From: an uncultured Pelagibacteraceae bacterium
GTDB taxonomy: Bacteria; Pseudomonadota; Alphaproteobacteria; Pelagibacterales; Pelagibacteraceae
Length of the DNA: 64,000 nt
Assembly: GCA_902606105.1 (NCBI GenBank)
Contig: CACLFK010000002.1
Coordinates: 43,776-107,775 of the forward strand
Reading direction: 5' to 3'
Shown: one piece after another, positions 51,480-61,554 of the stretch
Position numbering within the stretch: position 1 is the stretch's first letter
Layout: each line of letters begins with the position of its first letter
Position numbers and translations under genes: made by a program
The notes under the pieces: model-generated
The model's input: only the letters and a program-made list of their open reading frames with translations
Told to the model about the DNA's origin: nothing
Database searches by the model: none

Positions 51480-52481
51480 ATGGGCAAAAAAATTTTTTCT
51501 GGTGTGCAACCTTCGGGCAATCTTCATCTAGGTAATTATTTAGGAGCAATAAAAAATTTTGTTGAACTAAACAATGACAATGCAAACGAATGTATTTTTT
51601 GTGTGGTAGATTTACACGCCATAACAGTCAAACAAGATCCAAAAGAATTAAAAAAAAATATTAGAGAAACTGTAGCAACATTTATTGCAAGCGGGATAAA
51701 TCCAAAGAAAAGTATAATATTTAATCAGTCAGGTGTTGCAGCCCATCCCGAAGCTGCTTGGATTTTAAGTTGTGTAGCTCGTATGGGATGGTTAAATAGA
51801 ATGACACAATTTAAAGAAAAAGCCGGAAAGGATAAAGAAAAAGCCAGTATTGGATTATATTCTTATCCTGTTCTGATGGCAGCTGATATTTTGTTATATG
51901 ATACTTCTCACGTTCCTGTAGGGGATGATCAAAAGCAACACCTAGAGTTATGCAGAGATATTGCTCAAAAATTCAACAATGATTTTGGTGTAGAGGATTT
52001 TTTAAAAGTTCCTGAGCCTTTAATTCAAAAAGAGTTTTCTAGAATTATGAGTTTAAAGGACGGATCAAAAAAAATGAGTAAATCTGAGTTGTCAGATTTA
52101 AGTAGAATAAACTTAACAGACGATAAAGATCAAATAATTAATAAAATTAAAAAAGCTAAAACGGATCCTTTATCAATGCCAAAAGATATTAAAGACCTTA
52201 AGGGAAGGCTAGAGGTACAAAATCTTTTAGGAATTTTTACTAGCTTAAGTAATTCAACTTTTGAGTCTTCTTTAGAAAAATTTGCTGGCAAGAATTTTTC
52301 AGACTTTAAACAAGAGCTATCTGAATTATTAGTAAATAAAATTATTCCAATATCTGAGGAGATTAAAAAATTACTTCAAGACCAATCATATCTTGATTCT
52401 ATCCTTCTAGACGGAGTTGAAAAAGCTAACAAAATCTCATCAAAAAAGATCAAAATTATTAAAGAAATTGTAGGTTTTTAA
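51480..52481 (+). CDS. trpS: Tryptophanyl-tRNA synthetase
   Basis: [43 protein letters not shown]. Confidence 0.98.
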   Translation: MGKKIFSGVQPSGNLHLGNYLGAIKNFVELNNDNANECIFCVVDLHAITVKQDPKELKKNIRETVATFIASGINPKKSIIFNQSGVAAHPEAAWILSCVARMGWLNRMTQFKEKAGKDKEKASIGLYSYPVLMAADILLYDTSHVPVGDDQKQHLELCRDIAQKFNNDFGVEDFLKVPEPLIQKEFSRIMSLKDGSKKMSKSELSDLSRINLTDDKDQIINKIKKAKTDPLSMPKDIKDLKGRLEVQNLLGIFTSLSNSTFESSLEKFAGKNFSDFKQELSELLVNKIIPISEEIKKLLQDQSYLDSILLDGVEKANKISSKKIKIIKEIVGF

Positions 52482-52533
52482 CAAAAATTTAATATCAAGT
52501 TTTAATTTCCAAAATATAAACTATATATAATTT

Positions 52534-53073
52534 ATGTTTGTACAGACTGAAGTAACACCAAATCCAAATTCATTGAAATTTCTTCCTGGGAAAAATGTTT
52601 CTAACAGTGGTCCTTATGAAATTACTACTAAAGATCAAATTAATAATGAATTAGTCAGAAATATTTTATCTGTTAATGGAGTTGATGGTGTTTTTTTAGG
52701 AAAAGACTTTATATCAGTTAATAAAAGTGACCAAATTAAATGGGATGAAATAAAACACATTGTGATTTCATTTATTAATGACTTTTATTCTAATGGAAAA
52801 GAATTTGTTATAGATGAAAATATAAAAGAAGAAGATTCTGACCTAGATGAAATTGAGAAAAAAATAGTAAAAATTTTAGATCAAAAAATAAGACCGGCTG
52901 TTGCTAGAGATGGTGGAGATATTAAATTTAAAGAGTACAAAGATGGCGTTGTTAAAGTACAGTTACAAGGTAGTTGTTCAGGGTGCCCTAGTTCTACAAT
53001 GACTTTAAAACAGGGAGTTCAAAATCTATTGTGTCATTATCTACCTGAAGTTAAAGAGGTAATTGCTATTTAA
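52534..53073 (+). CDS. NifU family Fe-S scaffold protein (NfuA-like)
   Basis: N-terminal Nfu_N TPNPNSLKFLPG; C-terminal DGGDIKFKEYKDGVVKVQLQGSCSGCPSS. Confidence 0.95.
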   Translation: MFVQTEVTPNPNSLKFLPGKNVSNSGPYEITTKDQINNELVRNILSVNGVDGVFLGKDFISVNKSDQIKWDEIKHIVISFINDFYSNGKEFVIDENIKEEDSDLDEIEKKIVKILDQKIRPAVARDGGDIKFKEYKDGVVKVQLQGSCSGCPSSTMTLKQGVQNLLCHYLPEVKEVIAI

Positions 53074-53076
53074 ATT

Positions 53077-54150
53077 ATGAATACGAAGATAAAAATTAGG
53101 CATAAAAGAGTAAAAAATAAAATATTAAATTCCTTTACAAGATTTTCTTTAAGTGCTTTGGTTGTTATGTCTTTTTTTTATATTGCACCAACTATTATAA
53201 ATTTTGCAGATAAAAACTTTAGAAATAAAGAATTTACAAATAACTCTAAAAATATTTTAAATAAAACTTTAAATAAGGATAAAATATTTGAAGAGGATGA
53301 TACATGGGTGCAAAATAATGAGATAGATCTTCTTTATGATATTTTAGAAGAAAATAACTCAGAAATAAATCTTGTAAGATATACCACTTCAGAGATCAAC
53401 GCACTATTTAAGGAGGTAAAATATGACCTTGAAGAAGTAAGAGATACAAAGTTAGTAAAACCTATTGATATTGGTTTGCTTCCTAATGAAATAAAAAACA
53501 TAGACAGTACAAAAAAAAGAAAAGAAATGTTTATCAAAATTGTTTTACCTTTAGTTGTTAAAGAAAATAATAAAATTAGAATTGACAGAAAAAGACTTTT
53601 TACGATTCTAAACAAAAATAGCAACACAGATATTGAAAAGAAATGGTTACAAAAAAAATATAAACAATATGGCGTAAGACAACATGATCTTTCAACTTTA
53701 AAAATCAGAATGGATGAGATTCCAGTTTCATTAGCAATAGCTCAGGCAGCGAAAGAAACAGGATGGGGAACATCTAGATTTGCCTTAAAAGGTAATGCTT
53801 TGTTTGGACAATGGACATGGTCTGGTGAAGGATTGAAGCCTAAAAATGCTAAAAAGGGTGAGGATCACAAAGTTATGAAATTTCATAGTTTACAGCTTTC
53901 AGTTAGGGCTTATATAAGAAATCTAAATACTCACTCCTCTTATAAAAATTTAAGAAAAGCAAGAACAGAGTTCAGAAATAAAAATAAACCATTAGATAGT
54001 ATAGTATTATCAAATTATCTTGATAAGTATGCGGAGACAGGAACTGAGTATATAGATGTACTTCATAAAATAATAACACAGAATAAGTTAAAAGATTTTG
54101 ATGAAGCCCGGTTATTACCTTTTAGCAAAGATTTAGAAAGTTTAATTTAA
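53077..54150 (+). CDS. Bax-like glucosaminidase domain protein
   Basis: IPVSLAIAQAAKETGWGTSRFALKGNALFGQWTW. Confidence 0.87.
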   Translation: MNTKIKIRHKRVKNKILNSFTRFSLSALVVMSFFYIAPTIINFADKNFRNKEFTNNSKNILNKTLNKDKIFEEDDTWVQNNEIDLLYDILEENNSEINLVRYTTSEINALFKEVKYDLEEVRDTKLVKPIDIGLLPNEIKNIDSTKKRKEMFIKIVLPLVVKENNKIRIDRKRLFTILNKNSNTDIEKKWLQKKYKQYGVRQHDLSTLKIRMDEIPVSLAIAQAAKETGWGTSRFALKGNALFGQWTWSGEGLKPKNAKKGEDHKVMKFHSLQLSVRAYIRNLNTHSSYKNLRKARTEFRNKNKPLDSIVLSNYLDKYAETGTEYIDVLHKIITQNKLKDFDEARLLPFSKDLESLI

Positions 54151-55208
54151 TTTACTTTAATTGGAAATTGAACTCCAAACCATCTCCACTTACCGTTATC
54201 ATTAAGAGAACAATTTACCCTTCCTCTTCTAGGCTCAAATGGTGCTCTAAATTCAATTGATAGCAAAGTACCCGAAAGTATAGTGTTTGATTTTTCCCAT
54301 TGGTTTGCCTCATTTGAATAACAATTAATATTATTTAAATTTTTTTGCTCTTCAAAAAACTCAACCATGAACTTTGGAGGATTTGTGGATTTTGTTAATT
54401 GTTTTTCTAGAGGTAATAATTTTTTATATTCCAATGGAAAATAATTTACGATTGAACTAAATCTTTTTAATTCACCATATTTTTCATTAATTGGAAATCG
54501 AGGTAATTCAAATTTATCCTTATTCACATCAATAACCCCAGAGTGTTGACCAAAAGCAAATTCAAAATTTTTAGAAATATAATCTCTCATCAATTTAGAA
54601 TATTCACCAAATGGATAAGAAAATAAATTTGGAACATAGCCTAGTTCTCTTAAAAAAATCTTATTTGCCTTTTCAATGTCTAATATAAATTTATCATTAG
54701 TTTCATCAATGAGATATTCATGACTATGTGAGTGGTGTCCAATTAAAGCAAAATGCTCTTTTTCTATTTCTCTAATTTGATCCCAGGTCATATATCCATT
54801 TTTACCCACTGGCTCAGTTGAAACAAATAAGATAAAAGGAATTTTATTTTTTTTAAGGTATGGCCAAGCTTCAGAATAAAAGGACTCAAATCCATCATCA
54901 ATAGTAATTAGTATCTCTTTTTTTAACTTTACGTTGCTAAATTGCTCTTTAAATTTATTAGGATTATGAAAGTTAAAGTTTGATTTTTTAATTATCTGAA
55001 TATGTTCTTTGAAAATATCCATTTGAATATTCGTTGATGGATATTCAGATTCATTAAAGCGATGATACATAATTGACAGAATTCCTTCATCTTTAGAATA
55101 GTATTTGATATTATTTTCATCTGCTTTAGAACCAATAATAGAAAACAGAATAATTATGAATAAGCTGGTAATAGACGTTACAAATGAAAAAATATTTTTA
55201 ATGATCAT
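54147..55208 (-). CDS. Polysaccharide deacetylase family protein
   Basis: Signal peptide; ILSIMYHRF, ILITIDDGFESFYSEAWPYL, IGHHSHSHEYL NodB motifs. Confidence 0.9.
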   Translation of the reverse strand: MIIKNIFSFVTSITSLFIIILFSIIGSKADENNIKYYSKDEGILSIMYHRFNESEYPSTNIQMDIFKEHIQIIKKSNFNFHNPNKFKEQFSNVKLKKEILITIDDGFESFYSEAWPYLKKNKIPFILFVSTEPVGKNGYMTWDQIREIEKEHFALIGHHSHSHEYLIDETNDKFILDIEKANKIFLRELGYVPNLFSYPFGEYSKLMRDYISKNFEFAFGQHSGVIDVNKDKFELPRFPINEKYGELKRFSSIVNYFPLEYKKLLPLEKQLTKSTNPPKFMVEFFEEQKNLNNINCYSNEANQWEKSNTILSGTLLSIEFRAPFEPRRGRVNCSLNDNGKWRWFGVQFPIKVN

Positions 55209-55542
55209 AACTAAAGATGATATTTATAATATTACTAAAGAGAATACTAAAATTAATTACGAGAAATTAACTTTAATTCTTAAAGATTTTTTAAATTCGA
55301 ATAATCTGAAATTAGAAGATATTAAAAAAATTTATGTTAACAGAGGGCCAGGAAGCTTTGCAGGCATAAGAAACTCATTATCAATAGTAAAAGCAATTAA
55401 TGTTGCAAGAAAAATTGATTATTATTGCTATAGTCTTAAAGATTTCAATGACCAAAAAGATATAAAATATGAGGATATACCTAATTTATGTGACAAATTT
55501 AAAATTAAAAAAAATTTGATTAAACCTATTTATTTAAGTTAG
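55156..55542 (+). CDS. tsaB: Short TsaB-like tRNA t6A biosynthesis protein (128 aa)
   Basis: LVIDVTNEKIF, VNRGPGSFAGIRNSLSIVKAINVA; terminal KPIYLS; position before fur. Confidence 0.8.
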   Translation: MNKLVIDVTNEKIFLMIITKDDIYNITKENTKINYEKLTLILKDFLNSNNLKLEDIKKIYVNRGPGSFAGIRNSLSIVKAINVARKIDYYCYSLKDFNDQKDIKYEDIPNLCDKFKIKKNLIKPIYLS

Positions 55543-55551
55543 AATTGGACT

Positions 55552-55962
55552 ATGTCAGAAACAATTGAGCAAAAATGTTTATCTAAAGGAGTTAAACTAA
55601 CCGATCAAAGAAGAATAATTGCTCAAGTGATGTCTGAGTCTTCAGATCATCCAGATGTTGATGAATTATATAATCGAGTTTCTAAAATAGACTCAAAAAT
55701 TAGCATCGCCACTGTTTATAGAACAGTGAAATTATTTGAGGAGTCTGGAATTTTAACAAAGCACGAGTTTAAAGGTGGAAAAGCCAGATATGAAGAATTA
55801 AACGAAGGACATCACGATCATTTAATCGATGTAAAATCTGGAGAGATTATAGAGTTTGTGGATGAGGAAATTGAGAAACTTCAAAAAAAAGTTGCAGAAA
55901 AATATGGATATACCTTAGTAGACCATAAATTAGAACTTTATGGGATAAAGAAGAAATCCTAG
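55552..55962 (+). CDS. fur: Fur family transcriptional regulator
   Basis: GVKLTDQRRIIAQVM, ISIATVYRTVKLFEESGI, EGHHDHLIDVKSGEIIEF. Confidence 0.95.
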   Translation: MSETIEQKCLSKGVKLTDQRRIIAQVMSESSDHPDVDELYNRVSKIDSKISIATVYRTVKLFEESGILTKHEFKGGKARYEELNEGHHDHLIDVKSGEIIEFVDEEIEKLQKKVAEKYGYTLVDHKLELYGIKKKS

Positions 55963-55966
55963 TAAA

Positions 55967-57295
55967 ATGTCACAAAAAATATTTATTAAAACATTTGGGT
56001 GTCAAATGAATGAGTACGATTCTAATAGAATATTTGACTCAGTTAAAAAAATTGGTTTCGAAAAAACAGATAATTATGCGGATGCAAATTGTTATCTTCT
56101 TAACACTTGTCACATAAGAGATAAAGCTAAAGAAAAAGTTTACCATGAAATAGGTAGAGTTAAAAAAATTTTCCGATCAAAACAAAAACCATTAGTAATT
56201 ATAGCAGGATGTGTTGCACAAGCTGAAAATCAAGAAATGTTAAAACGTGAGCCTTATATTGATTTAGTAATTGGCCCTCAATCTTATCACAAAATTAATG
56301 ATACCATATTAAGTTACATTCAAAAAAAGAAAAAAATTGAAGAAACAGAATTCGATGCTATTTCTAAATTTAAATATTTTAGTAAAATAAAAAATGAGGC
56401 TGGAAAAGTATCTTCATTCTTAACTATTCAAGAAGGCTGCGATAAATTTTGTCATTTCTGTGTAGTGCCTTACACAAGAGGACCTGAGTATTCAAGACCT
56501 TTTCAACAAATTATAGATGAGGCCAAATACTTATCTGAAAAAGGGACTAAAGAGGTAGTGCTCCTTGGTCAAAATGTTAATGCATATAATGACGGTAAAA
56601 ATAGATTGTCCAACTTGATTATGGAAATAGAAAAAATAGAAGATATTAAAAGAATTAGATATACCACCTCTCATCCAAAAGATATGACTGAAGATTTGAT
56701 AGATGTTTATAAAAATTCTCAAAAATTAATGCCACTTGTTCATCTTCCAGTACAAAGTGGATCTGATAAAATTTTAGAGCTTATGAATAGAAAGCACACT
56801 ATTAAAGACTATCTGCACATTTTTGAAAAATTAAAAAACATTAATAGTAAAATAGAATTTTCAAGTGATTTCATCATTGGTTATCCAGGAGAAAAAGAGG
56901 AAGATTTTGAAAATACTTTAAGTTTAATTGAAACAGTTAATTTTATTAATTCATATTCTTTTATTTTTAGTTCCAGACCAGGAACAGTTGCTTTTGATTT
57001 AGAACCTACTGACAAAAAAACTTCAATACAAAGATTAGAAACGATCCAGAATAAATTGTATGAAAATCAAATGAATAGAAATAAACTATTTAAAAACAAA
57101 ATAATCAACGTTTTGGTTGAAAATTTAACTGATGACAAAACCAAAACTTTTGGTAGATCTGAGTATATGACATCAGTAGTATTCAATGGTAATAAAAAAC
57201 ATATTGGAAAAATTGTTCCAGTAAAAATTAATAAATTTAATAGAACCACCTTATTTGGTGAAATTATTGAGGATTTGGATAAAAAGGTAGCATAA
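55967..57295 (+). CDS. miaB: tRNA-2-methylthio-N6-dimethylallyladenosine synthase
   Basis: IKTFGCQMNEYDSNRI, QEGCDKFCHFCVVPYTRGPEYSRP. Confidence 0.98.
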   Translation: MSQKIFIKTFGCQMNEYDSNRIFDSVKKIGFEKTDNYADANCYLLNTCHIRDKAKEKVYHEIGRVKKIFRSKQKPLVIIAGCVAQAENQEMLKREPYIDLVIGPQSYHKINDTILSYIQKKKKIEETEFDAISKFKYFSKIKNEAGKVSSFLTIQEGCDKFCHFCVVPYTRGPEYSRPFQQIIDEAKYLSEKGTKEVVLLGQNVNAYNDGKNRLSNLIMEIEKIEDIKRIRYTTSHPKDMTEDLIDVYKNSQKLMPLVHLPVQSGSDKILELMNRKHTIKDYLHIFEKLKNINSKIEFSSDFIIGYPGEKEEDFENTLSLIETVNFINSYSFIFSSRPGTVAFDLEPTDKKTSIQRLETIQNKLYENQMNRNKLFKNKIINVLVENLTDDKTKTFGRSEYMTSVVFNGNKKHIGKIVPVKINKFNRTTLFGEIIEDLDKKVA

Positions 57296-57298
57296 TAA

Positions 57299-58294
57299 TT
57301 GAGCAGCATAACAAATAAAAATATAGATCCATCTTTGAAGTTTGTTTACTCAGACAACAATTCTTTAAGTGTTATATTTCATGATAATGATTTGTTGATG
57401 GGTGTTGTGGGTGAATTTAATAAAAATTTACGAGAGTTAGAGAAAGTAACAAACTGTAGTTTGTACTCCAGAGGAAACTCCATACTAATTAAATCAAATC
57501 CAGAAAAGAATGAATTATTAAAAAATGCTATTCAGTTTTTAGCTAATCAGTTCATTAATAATGGAAGCATCGAGAGCAAAGATATAGTTTCTTCAGTAGA
57601 TAAATTTATGATTAATGAAAAAGTTAAAAACAACAATGTAACTGATATAATTAAAACTCCAAAAAAATCTATAATTCCAAGATCTGAAAAACAAAAGGAT
57701 TATGTAAGAGCACTAAGACAAAGTGATATTGTAATTTCAGCTGGCCCTGCAGGGACAGGAAAAACATTTTTAGCAGTTGCTGTAGGATTGACAATGTTAT
57801 TAGAAAAAAAAATTGAGAGAATTATTTTATCAAGACCAGCAGTTGAAGCAGGCGAGCGTTTAGGATTTTTACCTGGAGATATGAAAGAGAAAGTAGATCC
57901 ATATTTAAGGCCCTTATACGATTCACTTTATGATCTTTTTGATTTTGAAAAAATTCAAAGGATGATTGAAATAGGAGATATAGAAATTGCTCCATTGGCT
58001 TTTATGAGAGGACGAACACTTAAAAATTCATTTGCGATTTTGGATGAAGCCCAGAATGCTACTGATACACAAATCAAAATGTTTTTAACACGTATTGGAG
58101 AAAATTCTAAAATTGTAGTTAATGGTGATCCTACACAAATAGATTTGCCGAACAAAGGTATGTCAGGATTAGTGCGTTCAAAACAATTATTAGGCCACTT
58201 AAATGAGATATCCGTTGTTGATTTTGATCACTCTGATGTTGTAAGGCATCCACTGGTTTCTAAAATTGTAAAAGCCTACTCAAAGAATGATTAA
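57299..58294 (+). CDS. phoH: PhoH family protein (TTG start)
   Basis: ISAGPAGTGKTFLAVAVGL, LSRPAVEAGERLGFLPGD, DEAQNAT; starts TTG. Confidence 0.95.
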   Translation: MSSITNKNIDPSLKFVYSDNNSLSVIFHDNDLLMGVVGEFNKNLRELEKVTNCSLYSRGNSILIKSNPEKNELLKNAIQFLANQFINNGSIESKDIVSSVDKFMINEKVKNNNVTDIIKTPKKSIIPRSEKQKDYVRALRQSDIVISAGPAGTGKTFLAVAVGLTMLLEKKIERIILSRPAVEAGERLGFLPGDMKEKVDPYLRPLYDSLYDLFDFEKIQRMIEIGDIEIAPLAFMRGRTLKNSFAILDEAQNATDTQIKMFLTRIGENSKIVVNGDPTQIDLPNKGMSGLVRSKQLLGHLNEISVVDFDHSDVVRHPLVSKIVKAYSKND

Positions 58295-58748
58295 TATAAA
58301 TGTCTTCTCAGAAGAGAAGGCTTGGTCAAAAAGGCTTAGAAATAAAGATCTTTTTTTTCAAAAAATCTGTAACGCTTTCCCAAAAAAATATAAGTTTTTA
58401 AATAAAAAAGTAAGTTTTACTTTACTGCTCTCTAATAATAAGAATATTCAAAAGTTAAATAAACTTTTTAGAAAAAAAAATAAGCCTACAGATATCTTGT
58501 CATTTCCATTAACTAAAAAATTTAGAGTTTCTAAACAAACTTATTTAGGAGATATAATAATTAGTTATAACTTTATAAACAAACCTAAATCATTAAATAC
58601 GAAACTTTTTAAGGAGAAAGTGATCAAAATATTTATTCATGGCTTCCTTCATCTATTAGGTTTTGATCATAAAAAAAATAAAGACTATATAAAAATGTTA
58701 AAAGAAGAGGGGCAAATATACAAGTCCGTAATTTCTAAAACAAAATAA
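58287..58748 (+). CDS. ybeY: Endoribonuclease YbeY
   Basis: NKPTDILSFPL, YLGDIIISY, IFIHGFLHLLGFDH. Confidence 0.96.
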   Translation: MININVFSEEKAWSKRLRNKDLFFQKICNAFPKKYKFLNKKVSFTLLLSNNKNIQKLNKLFRKKNKPTDILSFPLTKKFRVSKQTYLGDIIISYNFINKPKSLNTKLFKEKVIKIFIHGFLHLLGFDHKKNKDYIKMLKEEGQIYKSVISKTK

Positions 58749-58749
58749 A

Positions 58750-60294
58750 TTGACTAAAAAATCTTATCTTGAATTTATATTTTTAATATTTTTAGGGGCC
58801 GCAACATCCCTAAGCCTACCACCTTTTAACTATGTAATTATTAACTTTATTACCTTGAGTTTATTATTTGCTTTTTTAATAAAGAGGTCAAAAGAAATCA
58901 AAAACAAAAAAATATTCTTCTTTTATGGATGGCTTTTTGGTTTTGGTTATTTCATTACAAATCTTTATTGGATATCAATTTCTTTAACTTTCGATGAGAG
59001 TTTTAAGTTTTTGATCCCAGTAACATTAATTTTTATTCCAGCTTTTTTAGCCTTATTTTACGGACTTATTTCTTTTTTATTTTTTATTTTTAAAACTAAA
59101 AAAGTAATTTCATCTTTCTTTCTGTTTTCTTTAATTTTTGGTTTAACAGAGTATGTTAGAGGTTCTATCTTGACAGGATTTCCATGGAATTTAATTGCCT
59201 ATAGTTTTTCAAGTCATTTAGAAATTTTAAATATCACCTCTATTATAGGTACCTATGGATTCAATTTATTTTGCATTTCACTATTTATAAGTCCAGCAGT
59301 ATTTATTTTAAGAGATACAAGAGCTGACATATGGGTCTGCATATTTTTTCTTTTAATCACAATTATTTTTTATCTTTATGGATCACAGTCCAAAAAGGTT
59401 TTTACCGAAGCTGAAATAAATTCTATTGATCATAAGGTTAGAGTTATTGGTTCCAACATTAAATTAGATAGATTTTATTCTAATATTAATCCAATAACAG
59501 CTATTGAGGATTTAATCGAACTCAGTGAACCTGATAAAAATGAAAAAATTATTTTTGTGTGGCCAGAGGGAATACTGCCAGGCATATCTCAAGAAAAAAT
59601 AGTTGATTACAAATGGTTATTTGAAAATCATTTTAATGAAAATCATTTATTAGTCCTTGGTATAAATAGTAAATCTGTTCAAAAAGGCACCGTTAAATAT
59701 TTTAATTCTCTCTCTGTATATGATCACAGTTTAAATTTAATAAATTCATATGATAAAAATAATCTTGTACCATTTGGAGAATTTTTACCACTTGAAAACA
59801 TACTTAAAAATATTGGCTTAAAAACTTTAACTAATAATTATCAGTCTTATTCAAAAGGAAGCGAGAGAAATATAATTAAAATTAACAAAAGCAATACATC
59901 TTTAAAATTTTTACCCCTAATCTGTTATGAAATAATTTATTCTGGAAGAATTTTTAATAATCCAGATTTTGATTTTATAATAAATATTTCAGAGGACGGG
60001 TGGTTTGGTCAATCTATTGGACCCAAACAACATTTTATTCACAGTATATATAGAGCCATTGAGAGTGGCAAATACGTTTTGCGTTCTTCTAATAATGGAA
60101 TATCAGCTATAATAAATCCAATTGGTGATATTGAACAGGAAGTTAGCTTTAATGAAACAGGCTATATTGACTTTAGTCAACTTAAAAAAATTCAACCAAC
60201 AGTATTTTCTAAATATGGAAATAAAATTTTTGGTTTAATAATTTTATTGTATATTTTTTTATTTTTTTCATTTAATAGAATTAACAATGAGTAA
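58750..60294 (+). CDS. lnt: Apolipoprotein N-acyltransferase (TTG start)
   Basis: [49 protein letters not shown]. Confidence 0.96.
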   Translation: MTKKSYLEFIFLIFLGAATSLSLPPFNYVIINFITLSLLFAFLIKRSKEIKNKKIFFFYGWLFGFGYFITNLYWISISLTFDESFKFLIPVTLIFIPAFLALFYGLISFLFFIFKTKKVISSFFLFSLIFGLTEYVRGSILTGFPWNLIAYSFSSHLEILNITSIIGTYGFNLFCISLFISPAVFILRDTRADIWVCIFFLLITIIFYLYGSQSKKVFTEAEINSIDHKVRVIGSNIKLDRFYSNINPITAIEDLIELSEPDKNEKIIFVWPEGILPGISQEKIVDYKWLFENHFNENHLLVLGINSKSVQKGTVKYFNSLSVYDHSLNLINSYDKNNLVPFGEFLPLENILKNIGLKTLTNNYQSYSKGSERNIIKINKSNTSLKFLPLICYEIIYSGRIFNNPDFDFIINISEDGWFGQSIGPKQHFIHSIYRAIESGKYVLRSSNNGISAIINPIGDIEQEVSFNETGYIDFSQLKKIQPTVFSKYGNKIFGLIILLYIFLFFSFNRINNE

Positions 60295-61456
60295 TTTAAA
60301 AAATTTTCTTTTCACTAGTGAGTCAGTTTCAGAAGGACACCCAGATAAAGTTTCAGATAGAATTTCTGATATGGTGGTTGATAGTTATCTTTCAGGAGAT
60401 CCTTTTTCAAGAGTAGCTTGTGAAACACTTACAACAACAAATAAAGTGGTTTTAGCTGGTGAAGTAAGAGGTCCAGAAATTAAAGAAACTGATTTGATTG
60501 AAAAAGTAAGACACTGCATAAAAGATATTGGTTATGATCAAGACGGTTTCACTTGGAAAGAAGCTACAAAGATAGAAAGCCATCTTCATTCCCAATCATC
60601 TGATATAGCAATGGGTGTAGATTCTTCAGGCAATAAAGACGAAGGAGCTGGAGATCAAGGAATAATGTTTGGTTATGCATGCAATGAAACAGAAGAGTTA
60701 ATGCCAGCACCCATTCATTACTCACACAAAATTTTAAGACTAATGGCTGAGGATAGAAAGTCTGGTAAACTCAAAAATATTGAACCAGACTCTAAAAGTC
60801 AAGTTACCTTCGAGTATGTTGATGGAAAACCAACAAAAATTAAATCTGTAGTTATTTCATCACAACATTCTGCAGATGTAAATCAAACACAGGTTAGAGA
60901 TTTATTAAGACCTTATATGATAAACTCTATTCCAAAAAATTTTTTAGACGGTTTTAATGAAGAGGAGTTTTATGTAAATCCAACAGGTAATTTTGTTATC
61001 GGAGGGCCTGATGGTGATTGTGGTCTAACAGGAAGAAAAATTATAGTTGACACTTATGGAGGTGCTGCACCTCATGGTGGGGGAGCATTTTCAGGAAAGG
61101 ATCCAACTAAAGTTGATAGATCAGCGGCTTATGCAGCTAGGTATATTGCAAAAAATATAGTTGCTTCAAAAATCGCTAACAAATGTTTAATTCAATTAGC
61201 TTATGCAATAGGTGTATCTAAACCATTATCAATTTATGTTGATTTATTTGATAACGATGTTGAAAAAAATAAATTCGTTGTAGAAAAAATTAATGATAAT
61301 TTTAACTTAAGCCCTAGAGGAATTAGGGAAATGTTAAATCTAAATAAACCTATATACGAAAAAACAGCTGCTTATGGTCATTTTGGAAGAAGCCCTGAAG
61401 AAAATGGCTCTTTTTCCTGGGAAAAAACAGATAAAATAAAAGCCTTTTTAAAATAG
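60287..61456 (+). CDS. metK: S-adenosylmethionine synthetase
   Basis: [50 protein letters not shown]. Confidence 0.99.
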   Translation: MSNLKNFLFTSESVSEGHPDKVSDRISDMVVDSYLSGDPFSRVACETLTTTNKVVLAGEVRGPEIKETDLIEKVRHCIKDIGYDQDGFTWKEATKIESHLHSQSSDIAMGVDSSGNKDEGAGDQGIMFGYACNETEELMPAPIHYSHKILRLMAEDRKSGKLKNIEPDSKSQVTFEYVDGKPTKIKSVVISSQHSADVNQTQVRDLLRPYMINSIPKNFLDGFNEEEFYVNPTGNFVIGGPDGDCGLTGRKIIVDTYGGAAPHGGGAFSGKDPTKVDRSAAYAARYIAKNIVASKIANKCLIQLAYAIGVSKPLSIYVDLFDNDVEKNKFVVEKINDNFNLSPRGIREMLNLNKPIYEKTAAYGHFGRSPEENGSFSWEKTDKIKAFLK

Positions 61457-61462
61457 TTTCTG

Positions 61463-61490
61463 TTGAATTAAAAAAAAACTTTATTATATT
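61463..61490 (+). promoter_or_regulatory. Putative sigma70-type promoter of nusA-infB
   Basis: TTGAAT (61463-61468) N16 TATATT (61485-61490), upstream of a terminator-like hairpin in the leader. Confidence 0.4.
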
Positions 61491-61512
61491 GCCCTTACAT
61501 TATTGAAGTTAC

Positions 61513-61539
61513 AAAATGGGCTTTAGCCCATTTTTTTTT
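61513..61539 (+). terminator. Rho-independent terminator/attenuator between metK and nusA
   Basis: AAAATGGGC-TTTA-GCCCATTTT followed by further T residues. Confidence 0.8.
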
Positions 61540-61554
61540 GGAATTAATAAATAA

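Noticed and set aside
57067-57309. 80-aa minus-strand ORF at the miaB 3' end
   Set aside because: Shadow of the miaB TRAM region; no independent evidence.
61457-61554. SAM-type riboswitch between metK and nusA
   Set aside because: Only 98 bp, downstream not upstream of metK, and the only structure visible is a simple terminator-like hairpin.
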